Notes: generated from the sequence alone by a model not told the origin. Shown: positions 8,897 through 17,797, counted from the first letter of the stretch. The stretch: DNA of 64,000 nucleotides from Flavobacteriales bacterium (GCA_016703005.1 JADJCX010000031.1:102404-166403), one strand, 5' to 3'. Made by a program: numbers and translations.

Positions 8897-10240
8897 ATGT
8901 TCAGCCTTCCTCTTCGCTCTTGGGCATTAGGCCTGTTGCTCCTTCGCGCCACCAGCGGCTCGGCGGTGGATGCGCCCACGCCGCTCATGCCCTGCGGGGG
9001 CGTTTTCGACCCCACCACATTTCTTGGTTTTGCTTGGAGCGCTGTGCCCGGTGCCGATAGCTACACGATGGAAGTGAGCATGGACCCCGGGTTCAGCTTC
9101 GCGGACGTAAGCCAGACCGTTACGCAGACCAGTACCGGCGTTATTGGTCTCTTTTTCAGTGCCACCTACTACTGGCGTGTGCGCACCACCGATGGTGGCG
9201 TGCAGAGCGCGTGGAGCGCGTTGTGCAGTTTCAACACCCTGAACATGCCGGCGCCACCGGCCCCTGAGCTATACGTTCCTGCCGATGGCACCACTGGCGT
9301 ATTGACTTCCGTTACGTTCCAATGGGGCTACATACCGGCCACGGCCATCGAGTTGCAAGTGAGCACGGACATCAACTTCACCTCACCCACGATAGCCTAC
9401 ACGCAAGGGCAACTGCACACCGTGAACGGCCTGTTGTATGGGCAAGCCTACTACTGGCGCGTGCGCGGTTCGAACCTCGGGGGCACCAGCCCGTGGAGCG
9501 TGGTATGGAGCTTCAACACCGCCACGGCAGTGGCCCTGCGCGTGTACTTGCAAGGCCCCCTCAACAGCGGAACATTGCTTATGAACGACGGTATCCGCGT
9601 GGCCGGCTTAGTGCCCGTGGTGGAGCCTTACACCGCACTGGGTTATCCGGGTATTGCCAATGCGGGCATCAGCCGCACGGTGTTACCCGTGGCCGGCAAC
9701 AATGCCTTCGTTGACTGGGTGCTGCTGGAAGCGCGCCATAGCACTACCAATGCCGTAGTGGGCCGTTGGGCCCTGCTGGTGCAACGCGACGGCGACGTGA
9801 TGCTGCCCGACGGCTGGCCGGTCACCATCGCCTTCCCATCGGTTCCGGTGCGGTTGGCTGTGCGCCACCGCAATCACTTGGGCGCCATGTGCAGCACGGT
9901 GTTCGGTCCGGGCACCGTGCCGCTGGACCTCACACTCACCACCACACCCATGTACGGCACCGACCCCACTGCCGCAGTGGGCGGGGTGCGTGCACTTTGG
10001 AGTGGTGATGCGACCGGTAACGGTGAGTTGAAGTACATCGGTGGTGGTAACGACCGCGACCCGATTCTGGTGGCCATTGGCGGCAGCACCCCCACCAACA
10101 CCGTCAATGGCTACCGCTTGGAGGATGTGAATTTGGACGGGACGGTGAAGTACACCGGTGCGAACAACGACCGCGACCCGATCCTGGCCAACATCGGTGG
10201 CAGCACGCCCACCGCACTGCGCTTGGCGCAGCTGCCGTGA
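8897..10240 (+). CDS. Secreted Fn3-repeat protein with NDRD C-terminal module
   Basis: 447 residues, the intact paralogue of 7161-8520. Signal peptide MFSLPLRSWALGLLLLRATS; Fn3-like domain 1 (GADSYTMEVSMDPGFS ... YYWRVRTTDGG) and domain 2 (ATAIELQVSTDINFTSP ... YYWRVRGSNLGGTSPWS); then the C-terminal module LRVYLQGPLNSGTLLMNDGI, GNNAFVDWVLLEARHSTTN, LLVQRDGDVML, LAVRHRNHLGAMCSTVFG, and the paired GNGELKYIGGGNDRDPIL and DVNLDGTVKYTGANNDRD, ending LRLAQLP. The start ATG 8897 matches the start of the first copy. Transcription runs toward nuoG, but a 139-bp gap with its own -7 box precedes nuoG. Likely an exported surface or adhesion-type protein. Confidence 0.85.
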   Translation: MFSLPLRSWALGLLLLRATSGSAVDAPTPLMPCGGVFDPTTFLGFAWSAVPGADSYTMEVSMDPGFSFADVSQTVTQTSTGVIGLFFSATYYWRVRTTDGGVQSAWSALCSFNTLNMPAPPAPELYVPADGTTGVLTSVTFQWGYIPATAIELQVSTDINFTSPTIAYTQGQLHTVNGLLYGQAYYWRVRGSNLGGTSPWSVVWSFNTATAVALRVYLQGPLNSGTLLMNDGIRVAGLVPVVEPYTALGYPGIANAGISRTVLPVAGNNAFVDWVLLEARHSTTNAVVGRWALLVQRDGDVMLPDGWPVTIAFPSVPVRLAVRHRNHLGAMCSTVFGPGTVPLDLTLTTTPMYGTDPTAAVGGVRALWSGDATGNGELKYIGGGNDRDPILVAIGGSTPTNTVNGYRLEDVNLDGTVKYTGANNDRDPILANIGGSTPTALRLAQLP

Positions 10241-10342
10241 GTGGGTGGTGGTTGTGTGACCACCCCGCCGGGCCTCGACTGGCTCCCCAACACCCCGGCG
10301 TAATCCCCTCCGCCCACCCGCGCACCGGTAGCCGCGCACTTC

Positions 10343-10350
10343 TACATTCG
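10343..10350 (+). promoter_or_regulatory. -7 box TACATTCG before nuoG
   Basis: TACATTCG sits 29 bases before the nuoG ATG at 10380 and belongs to the TAnnTTnG series in this window. It suggests the nuoG-N block has its own promoter. Confidence 0.45.
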
Positions 10351-10379
10351 CCGCCGCTGATCATCAACGGCCCGCGCAC

Positions 10380-11387
10380 ATGCCACGCGTCACCATAGAC
10401 AACATCGAGATCGAGGTACCCGAGGGCACCACGATCCTGCAGGCCGCGCGCATGATCGGCGAGCGCAACAAAGCGGATAGCTATGTGACGCCTCCGGCGA
10501 TGTGCTACTACAGCAAGCTGAAGACGAGCGGGGGCTACTGCCGCACGTGCATTGTGAAGGTGACCAAGGGCAGCGAGAAGGACCCGCGCCCCATGCCCAA
10601 GCCGGTGGCCAGCTGCCGCACCAACGTTATGGATGGCATGGTGGTGGAGAACACCACCAACCCTGAACTGCTCGAAGCGCGCAAGGGTGTTACCGAATTC
10701 CTGCTGATCAACCACCCGCTCGATTGCCCCATTTGCGATCAGGCCGGTGAGTGCCACTTGCAGGATCTGGGCTACGAGCATGGCGCCGAAGCAAGCCGCT
10801 ACGAATTCGAGCGCCGCACCTTCGATCCGATCGACATCGGCGATACCATCAAGCTGCACATGACGCGGTGCATCCTCTGCTACCGCTGCGTGAAGGTGGC
10901 CGAGCAGATCACCAACGGCCGTGTGCACGGGGTGATCAACCGCGGCGACGTGAGCGAGATCAGCACCTACATACAGGATGCGATCGAGAACGACTTCAGC
11001 GGCAACATGATCGATGTGTGCCCCGTGGGCGCCCTCACCGACAAGACCTTCCGTTTCGCCAGCCGGGTGTGGTTCACCAACCCCATGGACGCGCACCGCA
11101 ACTGCGATAAGTGCAGTGGCAAGGTGGTGCTGTGGATGAAGGGGGAAGAGGTGCTGCGCGTTACCGGCCGCAAGGATCAGTGGGGCGAGGTGGAGGAATT
11201 CATCTGCAACACCTGCCGGTTCGAGAAGAAGCAAGTCGGCGCATGGACGGTGGAAGGTCCGCGCAACATTGATCGCCACAGGGGATCGGGTCAGGGCCAT
11301 TACAAGGAGAAGCTGAAGCAGAAGTTGCTGCATGAATCGTCGCCGGACGGCCCGTCAGTGGAACCGTTCAATATCATGGACCGGTAG
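10380..11387 (+). CDS. nuoG: NADH-quinone oxidoreductase subunit G (short form)
   Basis: 335 residues, the short Bacteroidota NuoG lacking the large molybdopterin-like domain. It carries Fe-S clusters in the peripheral arm of complex I. Cys42, Cys54, Cys57 and Cys79 form the N-terminal [2Fe-2S] ferredoxin site; His112-x3-Cys116-x2-Cys119-x5-Cys125 is the His-ligated [4Fe-4S] site; Cys164, Cys167, Cys170 with Cys214 (DVCPVGAL) form the next [4Fe-4S]. Cys242/245 and Cys276/279 make a fourth Cys set at the C-terminus. It leads the visible block nuoG-[vapBC]-nuoHIJKLMN; nuoA-F are not upstream, where a duplicated surface-protein locus lies instead. Confidence 0.95.
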   Translation: MPRVTIDNIEIEVPEGTTILQAARMIGERNKADSYVTPPAMCYYSKLKTSGGYCRTCIVKVTKGSEKDPRPMPKPVASCRTNVMDGMVVENTTNPELLEARKGVTEFLLINHPLDCPICDQAGECHLQDLGYEHGAEASRYEFERRTFDPIDIGDTIKLHMTRCILCYRCVKVAEQITNGRVHGVINRGDVSEISTYIQDAIENDFSGNMIDVCPVGALTDKTFRFASRVWFTNPMDAHRNCDKCSGKVVLWMKGEEVLRVTGRKDQWGEVEEFICNTCRFEKKQVGAWTVEGPRNIDRHRGSGQGHYKEKLKQKLLHESSPDGPSVEPFNIMDR

Positions 11388-11390
11388 GCC

Positions 11391-11398
11391 TATCTTTG
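11391..11398 (+). promoter_or_regulatory. -7 box TATCTTTG before the antitoxin gene
   Basis: TATCTTTG is an exact match to the Bacteroidota TAnnTTTG box. It ends six bases before the antitoxin ATG at 11405, so the TA pair probably has its own, nearly leaderless, transcript inside the nuo block. Confidence 0.5.
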
Positions 11399-11404
11399 GT
11401 CATC

Positions 11405-11575
11405 ATGGTCATCGTCATCAAAAAGAACACGTCCAAGAAGCGGGTGAAGGCTCTGCTGAAAAAGGCGCGACCAGCGAAGCGCAAAGGGTTCGACGCCCGA
11501 AAGCACTTGGGCAAGATGAAGTTGGATGAGGACACGCTGCTGATCCAGAAGCGCCTCCGTGATGAGTGGGCGTAG
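11405..11575 (+). CDS. VapB-like antitoxin
   Basis: 56 residues, very basic at the N-terminus (MVIVIKKNTSKKRVKALLKK) with a C-terminal helix ending LLIQKRLRDEWA. The gene lies 17 bases after nuoG and its stop at 11573-11575 overlaps the start of the PIN-domain gene, the usual antitoxin-toxin coupling. Small, charged proteins of this shape precede VapC toxins in many Bacteroidota. The function as antitoxin and autorepressor is inferred from position, size and overlap rather than from a known DNA-binding motif. Confidence 0.65.
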   Translation: MVIVIKKNTSKKRVKALLKKARPAKRKGFDARKHLGKMKLDEDTLLIQKRLRDEWA

Positions 11576-11924
11576 GGTACTCCTCGATACCAGTATCGTA
11601 TTGGACGTGCTCGGTGGCCTCGAGCACGTGGCGGACCTGATCCAAGGCTGCGAGGTCTATCTTTCAGTGATCACGCGAGTAGAGTTGTTCGCATCCTTCA
11701 AGCCATCGGCCGAACGCCAAGCGGCAACCCAGTCCTTCATTGATGACAGCAAGCTGGTGCAGTTCTCGCAGGAGGTCCAGGATCTTACGATACGGTTCAG
11801 GCGCCAATACCGGTTGAAATTGCCGGATGCCGCGATAGCTGCAACGGCGTTCTACTTGGACTTGGAACTCATTAGCGCCGACAAGGCGTTTTCGGGCGTG
11901 GTTGCGGTGATGGTGGAACGCTGA
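11562..11924 (+). CDS. VapC-type PIN-domain ribonuclease toxin
   Basis: 120 residues from ATG 11562 (GTG 11559 is also possible). All four PIN acidic residues are in place: Asp9 (VLLDTSIVLD), Glu41 (ITRVELFAS), Asp89 (KLPDAAIAATA) and Asp107 (LISADKAF). Length and order match VapC toxins, Mg-dependent endoribonucleases that usually cut tRNA or rRNA. It overlaps its antitoxin by 14 bases and ends 21 bases before nuoH. The pair sits in the same orientation inside the nuo operon, so complex I transcription must pass through it. Confidence 0.85.
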   Translation: MSGRRVLLDTSIVLDVLGGLEHVADLIQGCEVYLSVITRVELFASFKPSAERQAATQSFIDDSKLVQFSQEVQDLTIRFRRQYRLKLPDAAIAATAFYLDLELISADKAFSGVVAVMVER

Positions 11925-11945
11925 GCCCTATGCAATCCCGCGCAC

Positions 11946-12989
11946 ATGCCCCTTTCAACCGCAATGCTGGTCACCGTCATCTTCCTCAGCGTCCTGTTGC
12001 TCGTTACGCTCGGCGTAGCGGCCTACGAGACATACGGCGAGCGGAAAGTCGCGGCCTTCATGCAGGACCGGATCGGTCCGGACCGCGCGGGACCTTTCGG
12101 CCTTTTCCAGCCCTTGGCTGATGGCGTGAAGATGTTCATGAAGGAGGACTTCGTGCCAGCCACCGCCAACCGTGTACTGTATTTCCTTGGCCCCGCCATC
12201 GCCATGACCACGGCGCTGATGACGGGCTGTGTGATCCCATGGGGCGGCACTCTGGTCATCGGCGACTTCACCCTCAACCTGCAAGCCGCCGACCCCGAGA
12301 TCGGTATCCTGTACGTTTTCGCAATGGTGAGCATCGGCGTATACGGCATCATGCTCGGTGGCTGGGCCAGCAACAACAAGTTCGCGCTGCTCGGTGCCAT
12401 CCGCGCCAGCAGCCAAATGATCAGCTACGAGCTGGCCATGGGCCTTAGTTTGGTGGCGTTGATCATCGGTACGGGTACGCTCAGCCTAGGCGGTATCGTC
12501 GCTGGCCAGCTCGATGGTGTGTGGAACATCGTGGCGCAGCCGCTCGGCTTCCTGCTCTTCCTGGTATGCGCCTTCGCCGAAACCAACCGTGCGCCCTTCG
12601 ACTTGCCGGAATGCGAAACCGAATTGGTGGGCGGCTACCACACCGAGTTCAGCAGTATGAAGCTGGGCTTCTACCTCTTTGCCGAGTACGTGAACATGTT
12701 CATCAGCAGTGCGGTCATCAGCACGCTGTACTTCGGCGGCTACGACATTCCGTTCGTTGATCAAGCCGGCCTCACCACGTTCTGGGTCACGGCGCTGGGC
12801 ACGCTCTCGCTCTTCGCCAAGATCGGTTTCTTCATCTTCTTCTTCATGTGGATCCGGTGGACCTTACCGCGCTTCCGGTTCGATCAATTGATGAATCTGG
12901 GCTGGAAAGCATTGATCCCGCTGGCCATACTCAACATCCTGCTGACGGGTCTCTGGAACTTCCGCACCGAGTTGATCCAGCTCTTCTGA
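11946..12989 (+). CDS. nuoH: NADH-quinone oxidoreductase subunit H
   Basis: 347 residues, about eight membrane helices. NuoH is the membrane subunit that joins the peripheral arm and forms the quinone cavity. Diagnostic segments are YETYGERKVAAFMQDRIGPD, PFGLFQPLADGVKMFMKED and CAFAETNRAPFDLPECETEL, the last being the acidic loop facing the quinone. Length is typical. Separated from nuoI by three bases. Confidence 0.96.
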   Translation: MPLSTAMLVTVIFLSVLLLVTLGVAAYETYGERKVAAFMQDRIGPDRAGPFGLFQPLADGVKMFMKEDFVPATANRVLYFLGPAIAMTTALMTGCVIPWGGTLVIGDFTLNLQAADPEIGILYVFAMVSIGVYGIMLGGWASNNKFALLGAIRASSQMISYELAMGLSLVALIIGTGTLSLGGIVAGQLDGVWNIVAQPLGFLLFLVCAFAETNRAPFDLPECETELVGGYHTEFSSMKLGFYLFAEYVNMFISSAVISTLYFGGYDIPFVDQAGLTTFWVTALGTLSLFAKIGFFIFFFMWIRWTLPRFRFDQLMNLGWKALIPLAILNILLTGLWNFRTELIQLF

Positions 12990-12992
12990 ACC

Positions 12993-13580
12993 ATGGCCAC
13001 CACCGCGCCCCTTACGCAGCGCTCCCGCAAGGTGAGCAACAAGAAGATGACGCTGATGGAGCGCATCTACTTGCCGGCGATCGTAAAGGGCATGGCCATT
13101 ACGCTGAAGCACTTCTTCACGATCAAGAAGGCCACGCTGAAGTACCCCGAGCAGAAGAAGGCATTCAGCGGGATCTACCGGGGCTTGCACGTACTGAAGC
13201 GCGATGATCAAGGCCGTGAGCGTTGCACAGCTTGCGGGTTGTGTGCTGTTGCGTGTCCCGCTGAAGCGATCACCATGGTGAGTGGCGAGCGCAGGAAAGG
13301 CGAGGAGAAATTGTACCGCGAGGAGAAGTATGCGGCGATCTACGAGATCAACATGCTGCGCTGCATCTTCTGCGGCGACTGCGAGGAAGCCTGCCCCAAG
13401 GAGGCGATCTTCCTCACCGATCGGCTGGTGCCCACGGACTACACGCGTAAGCCGTTCGTGTACGGCAAGGAGTGGTTGGTGGAGCCGCTCGATCCGGCGT
13501 TGCGCGTGGATGTGAGCAAGCGCCAGACACCGGAGGTGCTGAAGTTCAAGCAGCAGAAACAATATTCGCACAACCGCTGA
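12993..13580 (+). CDS. nuoI: NADH-quinone oxidoreductase subunit I
   Basis: 195 residues with two ferredoxin-type 4Fe-4S motifs, CTACGLCAVACPAEAI and CIFCGDCEEACPKEAI, which hold clusters N6a and N6b and pass electrons toward the last cluster before quinone. The N-terminal amphipathic stretch and the KYPEQKKAFSGIYRGLHVL segment are typical of the family. Seven bases separate it from nuoJ. Confidence 0.96.
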   Translation: MATTAPLTQRSRKVSNKKMTLMERIYLPAIVKGMAITLKHFFTIKKATLKYPEQKKAFSGIYRGLHVLKRDDQGRERCTACGLCAVACPAEAITMVSGERRKGEEKLYREEKYAAIYEINMLRCIFCGDCEEACPKEAIFLTDRLVPTDYTRKPFVYGKEWLVEPLDPALRVDVSKRQTPEVLKFKQQKQYSHNR

Positions 13581-13587
13581 GCGCCGG

Positions 13588-14115
13588 ATGCAGATCCTCT
13601 TCTACCTCTTCGCGGCCGTCTCCATCCTCAGCGCACTGTTCGTAGTGGCGGCGAAGAACCCGGTCAATAGCGTTATCGCGCTCATCGTTTGTTTCCTCAG
13701 CATCGCGGGGCACTACATCCTGCTCAACGCACAGTTCTTGGCCGTGGTGCACATCATCGTGTACACAGGCGCCATCATGGTGCTCTTCCTGTTCGTCATC
13801 ATGCTGCTCAACCTCAACAAGAGCACCGAGCCGCAGAAGTCCATGGCCACGCGCATCGCTGCGGTGATCGCTGGTGGCTTGTTCCTGCTCACCCTGTTGG
13901 GCGCGATCAAGGACGGCATCGGCATCGCCAACCCCGATGTGTACGACGGTTCCGTTGGCTTGGTGAAGAGCGTCGGCACATCCTTGTTCACTGAATATCT
14001 GTTGCCCTTCGAAGTGAGCAGTGTGTTGTTCCTCAGCGCCATGATCGGCGCGGTGATGTTGGGGAAGAAAGACAAGGGCCAGCCCGACGGCGGGGAAATA
14101 TCCGGCGCGGCATGA
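13588..14115 (+). CDS. nuoJ: NADH-quinone oxidoreductase subunit J
   Basis: 175 residues, five predicted membrane helices. The signature ILLNAQFLAVVHIIVYTGAI, which includes the distorted TM3 helix of NuoJ, is present, followed by MVLFLFVIMLLNL. NuoJ couples quinone chemistry to proton pumping in the membrane arm. Its stop overlaps the nuoK start (ATGA at 14112-14115). Confidence 0.95.
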   Translation: MQILFYLFAAVSILSALFVVAAKNPVNSVIALIVCFLSIAGHYILLNAQFLAVVHIIVYTGAIMVLFLFVIMLLNLNKSTEPQKSMATRIAAVIAGGLFLLTLLGAIKDGIGIANPDVYDGSVGLVKSVGTSLFTEYLLPFEVSSVLFLSAMIGAVMLGKKDKGQPDGGEISGAA

Positions 14116-14441
14116 ACGACATTGTTACCGCCATCCGCACCGTGCCCTTGGAGCATTACGTGATGCTCAGCTTCGTGCTGTTCAGCATCGGGATGGCGGG
14201 TGCCATGTTCCGGCGAAACACCATCATCGTGCTCATGTGCTTGGAGCTGATGTTCAACAGCGTGAATCTGTTGCTCACGGCGTTCAGTGCGCACCATGGC
14301 GATCCCGGCGGACAAGTATTCGTGTTCTTCATCATGCTGGTCGCCGCTGCGGAAGTCACGGTGGGCTTGGCGATCGTGGTAATGATGAAGCGGAACGTGG
14401 ACAGCGTTGATATCAACCAGTTGAACCGGATGCGCGGGTGA
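14112..14441 (+). CDS. nuoK: NADH-quinone oxidoreductase subunit K
   Basis: 109 residues, three membrane helices. The buried glutamates of NuoK are seen in MCLELMFNSVNLLL and in VAAAEVTVGLAIVV. Four-base overlaps with nuoJ and nuoL imply translational coupling. Homologous to MrpC antiporter subunits. Confidence 0.95.
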   Translation: MNDIVTAIRTVPLEHYVMLSFVLFSIGMAGAMFRRNTIIVLMCLELMFNSVNLLLTAFSAHHGDPGGQVFVFFIMLVAAAEVTVGLAIVVMMKRNVDSVDINQLNRMRG

Positions 14442-16342
14442 TGGACTTCCAACAGCTTGCTCATATCGCTTGGTTGGTTCCCGCACTACCGCTGTTCGGC
14501 GCGCTGGTGATCGCTGCGCTCCGCAACAAACTGAAAGGCAATACGGCGGGCTACCTCGCCACCGCGATGACCTCCATCGCGTTCGTGATCGCGCTGCTCG
14601 CGTTCATCGCGCACAAACCAGCGGAGCAGGCCAGTGCCCTGGTCCACCTCTTCAACTGGATCGATATTCCCGGTATGGAGGTGGCCATGGATCTGCGCAT
14701 CGATGCGTTGAGCCTTACGATGATGCTGATCGTTACCGGCATCGGCTCGCTGATCCACATGTACTCGATCGGCTACATGCACGACGACAAGCGCGTGAAC
14801 ACCTTCTTCGCGCTGCTGAACCTCTTCAGCTTCGCAATGCTGATGCTGGTGATGGGTGGCAACTTCCTGGTCACCTTCATCGGCTGGGAAGGCGTGGGCC
14901 TATGCAGCTACTTGCTCATCGGATTCTGGTATACGGTGCCCGCCTACAACTACGCGGCGCGCAAGGCCTTTGTCATGAACCGCATCGGCGACTTGGGCTT
15001 CCTTATCGCACTGGTGATGATCGCCACACAGTTCGGCACGCTCGATTACGGCACCGTCATGGACAAGTCGAGCACCGTTAGTACGGGCTCGCCCTGGATC
15101 ACGGCGGTAACCCTGTTGCTCTTCGTGGGCGCCATCGGCAAGAGCGCGCAATTGCCCCTGTTCACTTGGTTGCCTGATGCCATGGCCGGTCCTACACCGG
15201 TGAGCGCGCTCATCCACGCGGCGACGATGGTCACGGCGGGTATCTTCCTGCTGGTGCGCAGCAGCGCCTTGTTCGCGCTCGCCCCCATTACCATGGAAGT
15301 GGTGCTGATCGTCGGGTTGCTCACCGCCGTGCTCACCGCTACCATCGGCGTGTTCCAGAACGACATCAAGAAAGTGTTGGCGTACTCCACGGTGAGCCAG
15401 CTCGGATTGATGTTCGTGGCGCTCGGCCTCGGCGCCTACAGTGCGGCCATGTTCCACGTCACCACGCATGCCTTCTTCAAGGCGCTGTTGTTCCTCGGCG
15501 CAGGGAGCGTGATCCACGCGCTGGGCGGCGAGCAGGACATCCGCAAAATGGGCGGGTTGAAGGGCATAACGAAGACCACCTACGTCACTTTCCTTATCGG
15601 CACCTTGGCCATTGCCGGTATTCCCGGTTTCAGCGGTTTCTTCAGCAAGGATGCGATCCTGATGGCGGCGTACCAAGAGCATCCGTTGCTCTATGCCGCC
15701 ACGCTGGGGGTCAGCCTGCTCACGTGTTTCTACATGTTCCGTTTGTTGTTCCTCACCTTCTTCGGAACCTATCGTGGCAAGGCGCACGCACACGAAAGTC
15801 CGAGCTTGATGACCGTGCCCTTGATGGTATTGGCCGTGGGTAGTGTGGTCGCGGGGGTGCTTAACCTTCCGCACATCTTCGGTGGTCATGAAACAATGAA
15901 GCACTACTTGGAGACCGCTGCCGAAGGCATCTACGGCGAGCACTTGCACCTGAGCGCTGCCACGGAATGGATGCTCATGGGCATTACGGTCGGCTTGATC
16001 GTTTTGGTCATTTGGTACGCCCACGGCCGCTTCGTGAAGAAGACCACACTGGATGCCGAGGCGGACGAACTGCCTTACTTCAAGCGCCTCATCGCGCGCA
16101 AGTGGTACATCGATGAGCTGTATGCCAAGCTGTTCGAGAAGCCCTACGGCTGGCTCAGCACGCAGCTCGATGCGATCATGGAGAAACGTGTTGTTGATGG
16201 CGCGGTGAACTTCACCGGCAGCAGCACCATGCGCATCGGCAAGCTGGTGCGTCGCGTGCAAACGGGCAACATGAGCTTCTACCTGTTGGCCATGGTCGTC
16301 GGCATCATCGGCTTCCTCATGCTTACAATCTGGGGCGTATGA
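14438..16342 (+). CDS. nuoL: NADH-quinone oxidoreductase subunit L
   Basis: 634 residues, a normal length for this distal antiporter-like proton-pumping subunit. WEGVGLCSYLLIGFW contains the TM5 glutamate region, GKSAQLPLFTWLPDAMAGP the broken TM7 Lys motif, and FHVTTHAFFKALLFLGAGS the TM12 region. The C-terminal lateral helix extends to about residue 590 before the last membrane segment (FYLLAMVVGIIGFLMLTIW). Overlaps both neighbours by four bases. Confidence 0.96.
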   Translation: MMDFQQLAHIAWLVPALPLFGALVIAALRNKLKGNTAGYLATAMTSIAFVIALLAFIAHKPAEQASALVHLFNWIDIPGMEVAMDLRIDALSLTMMLIVTGIGSLIHMYSIGYMHDDKRVNTFFALLNLFSFAMLMLVMGGNFLVTFIGWEGVGLCSYLLIGFWYTVPAYNYAARKAFVMNRIGDLGFLIALVMIATQFGTLDYGTVMDKSSTVSTGSPWITAVTLLLFVGAIGKSAQLPLFTWLPDAMAGPTPVSALIHAATMVTAGIFLLVRSSALFALAPITMEVVLIVGLLTAVLTATIGVFQNDIKKVLAYSTVSQLGLMFVALGLGAYSAAMFHVTTHAFFKALLFLGAGSVIHALGGEQDIRKMGGLKGITKTTYVTFLIGTLAIAGIPGFSGFFSKDAILMAAYQEHPLLYAATLGVSLLTCFYMFRLLFLTFFGTYRGKAHAHESPSLMTVPLMVLAVGSVVAGVLNLPHIFGGHETMKHYLETAAEGIYGEHLHLSAATEWMLMGITVGLIVLVIWYAHGRFVKKTTLDAEADELPYFKRLIARKWYIDELYAKLFEKPYGWLSTQLDAIMEKRVVDGAVNFTGSSTMRIGKLVRRVQTGNMSFYLLAMVVGIIGFLMLTIWGV

Positions 16343-17790
16343 TGCTGCTCACTCTCGCCCTTGTTCTGCTGCCGATGCTGGCGGGTATTGCGCTGCTGGT
16401 CGCACGGCCGCACGCGCAGGCCAAGAGTATTGCGCTCCTCACTTCCGTGATCGGTCTCGGTTTGGCCGTTGCGCTTTACGCGGGCTACGATGCGACGAAC
16501 GGACCGGTGATCGCCTTCCAGCACGATTGGGCTCCTGCGATCGGCTTGCGCATGGTGTTCGGCTTCGACGGCATTAGCCTGTTGATGGTGCTGCTCACGG
16601 CCATCGTCTTCCCCTTCATCATTGGTGCAGGCTGGAAGAAGCCATTGAGCGAACCCGCACTCGTGAACGGACTGATCCTGTTGACGCAGTCCGCCCTCTT
16701 CGGTGTGTTCCTGGCGCAGAATGCCTTCCTCTTCTACGTGTTCTACGAGCTGTCCTTGGTGCCGGTCTTCTTCCTGCTATTGCGCTGGGGTGGTGAAGGC
16801 CGCCGTGCCATCACCATGAAGTTCTTCATATATACCGTGCTCGGCGGATTGACGTTGCTGTTCGGCTTGGTGTACAGCTACCTGCAATTGCCCGCACCGC
16901 GCAGCGCCGACTTCGCAGCGCTGCAGAACGTTGTGATCGCCCCTGATGTGCAGCGCTGGTTGTTCTGGGTGCTCTTCCTCGGCTTCGCGATCAAGATGCC
17001 CATGTTCCCCTTGCATAGCTGGCAGCCGGATACCTACACCATGGCGCCGATACAAGGCACGATGATCCTCGGTGGTGTGATGCTGAAGATGGGCATCTAC
17101 GGGGTGGTGCGCTTCGTGCTGCCGATCGTCCCGGCCGGTGTTGCGCACTGGCGCGATGTGGTGATCGTGCTGAGCCTGATCGGATGTCTTTACGCGGCGT
17201 GGATCGCGTTCCGCCAGAACGACCTGAAGCGACTTGTCGCATGGAGTTCATTGAGCCACGTCGGTCTGATGTGCGCTGCGCTGTTCGCCGCGAACACGGC
17301 CGGTATCACCGGAGCGCTCTACCAGACACTGGCGCACGCCATCCTCGTTGTTGCGCTGCTCTACCTCGTTGGTGGTTTGCAAGAACGCTTGGGCACCACT
17401 CAGCTTGCTGCCATGGGCGGATTGAAAGCGCGCATGCCACGCCTTGCGGCGCTCTTCCTCTTGGTAATGATCGGCTCGGTGGCGCTTCCGCTCACACAGG
17501 GCTGCGTTGGCGAATGGCTCATGTTCAATGGTCTGTTCGAGGTTTCGCCTTGGTGGACATTCCTCGGCGTGATCTCCATCATCCTTGGTGCGGTGTACAT
17601 GCTCTTCGCCTACCAGCGCAGCATGCTTGGTGAAGCCCATAAGAACACCGACCTCGTCGATGCGGATGGGATCGATCATTGGATACTGGTGCCGCTCATC
17701 GCGGTCACCTTCATCCTAGGCGTGTACCCACAACCCGTGCTCGACTTGTTGCATGCCCCAGTTGAACAATTGCTCACGCTGATCAACTAG
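16339..17790 (+). CDS. nuoM: NADH-quinone oxidoreductase subunit M
   Basis: 483 residues, antiporter-like proton pump. Diagnostic segments are VFYELSLVPVFFLLLRWGG, AIKMPMFPLHSWQPDTY and LSHVGLMCAALF, followed by LAHAILVVALLYLVGGLQER. Seven bases separate it from nuoN. The Lys in AIKMPMFP and the Glu in FYELSLVP are the expected proton-path residues. Confidence 0.96.
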   Translation: MMLLTLALVLLPMLAGIALLVARPHAQAKSIALLTSVIGLGLAVALYAGYDATNGPVIAFQHDWAPAIGLRMVFGFDGISLLMVLLTAIVFPFIIGAGWKKPLSEPALVNGLILLTQSALFGVFLAQNAFLFYVFYELSLVPVFFLLLRWGGEGRRAITMKFFIYTVLGGLTLLFGLVYSYLQLPAPRSADFAALQNVVIAPDVQRWLFWVLFLGFAIKMPMFPLHSWQPDTYTMAPIQGTMILGGVMLKMGIYGVVRFVLPIVPAGVAHWRDVVIVLSLIGCLYAAWIAFRQNDLKRLVAWSSLSHVGLMCAALFAANTAGITGALYQTLAHAILVVALLYLVGGLQERLGTTQLAAMGGLKARMPRLAALFLLVMIGSVALPLTQGCVGEWLMFNGLFEVSPWWTFLGVISIILGAVYMLFAYQRSMLGEAHKNTDLVDADGIDHWILVPLIAVTFILGVYPQPVLDLLHAPVEQLLTLIN

Positions 17791-17797
17791 CCCATCG

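Noticed and set aside
10104..11333. Long minus-strand open frame across nuoG and the preceding gene
   Set aside because: Antisense of confirmed genes; long shadow frames are common in GC-rich coding DNA. The same applies to the minus-strand frames at 14900-16261, 38744-40546 and 42253-44112.
11405..11924. The PIN gene as a lone ribosome-associated nuclease
   Set aside because: The overlapping 56-residue basic partner and own promoter fit VapBC better.
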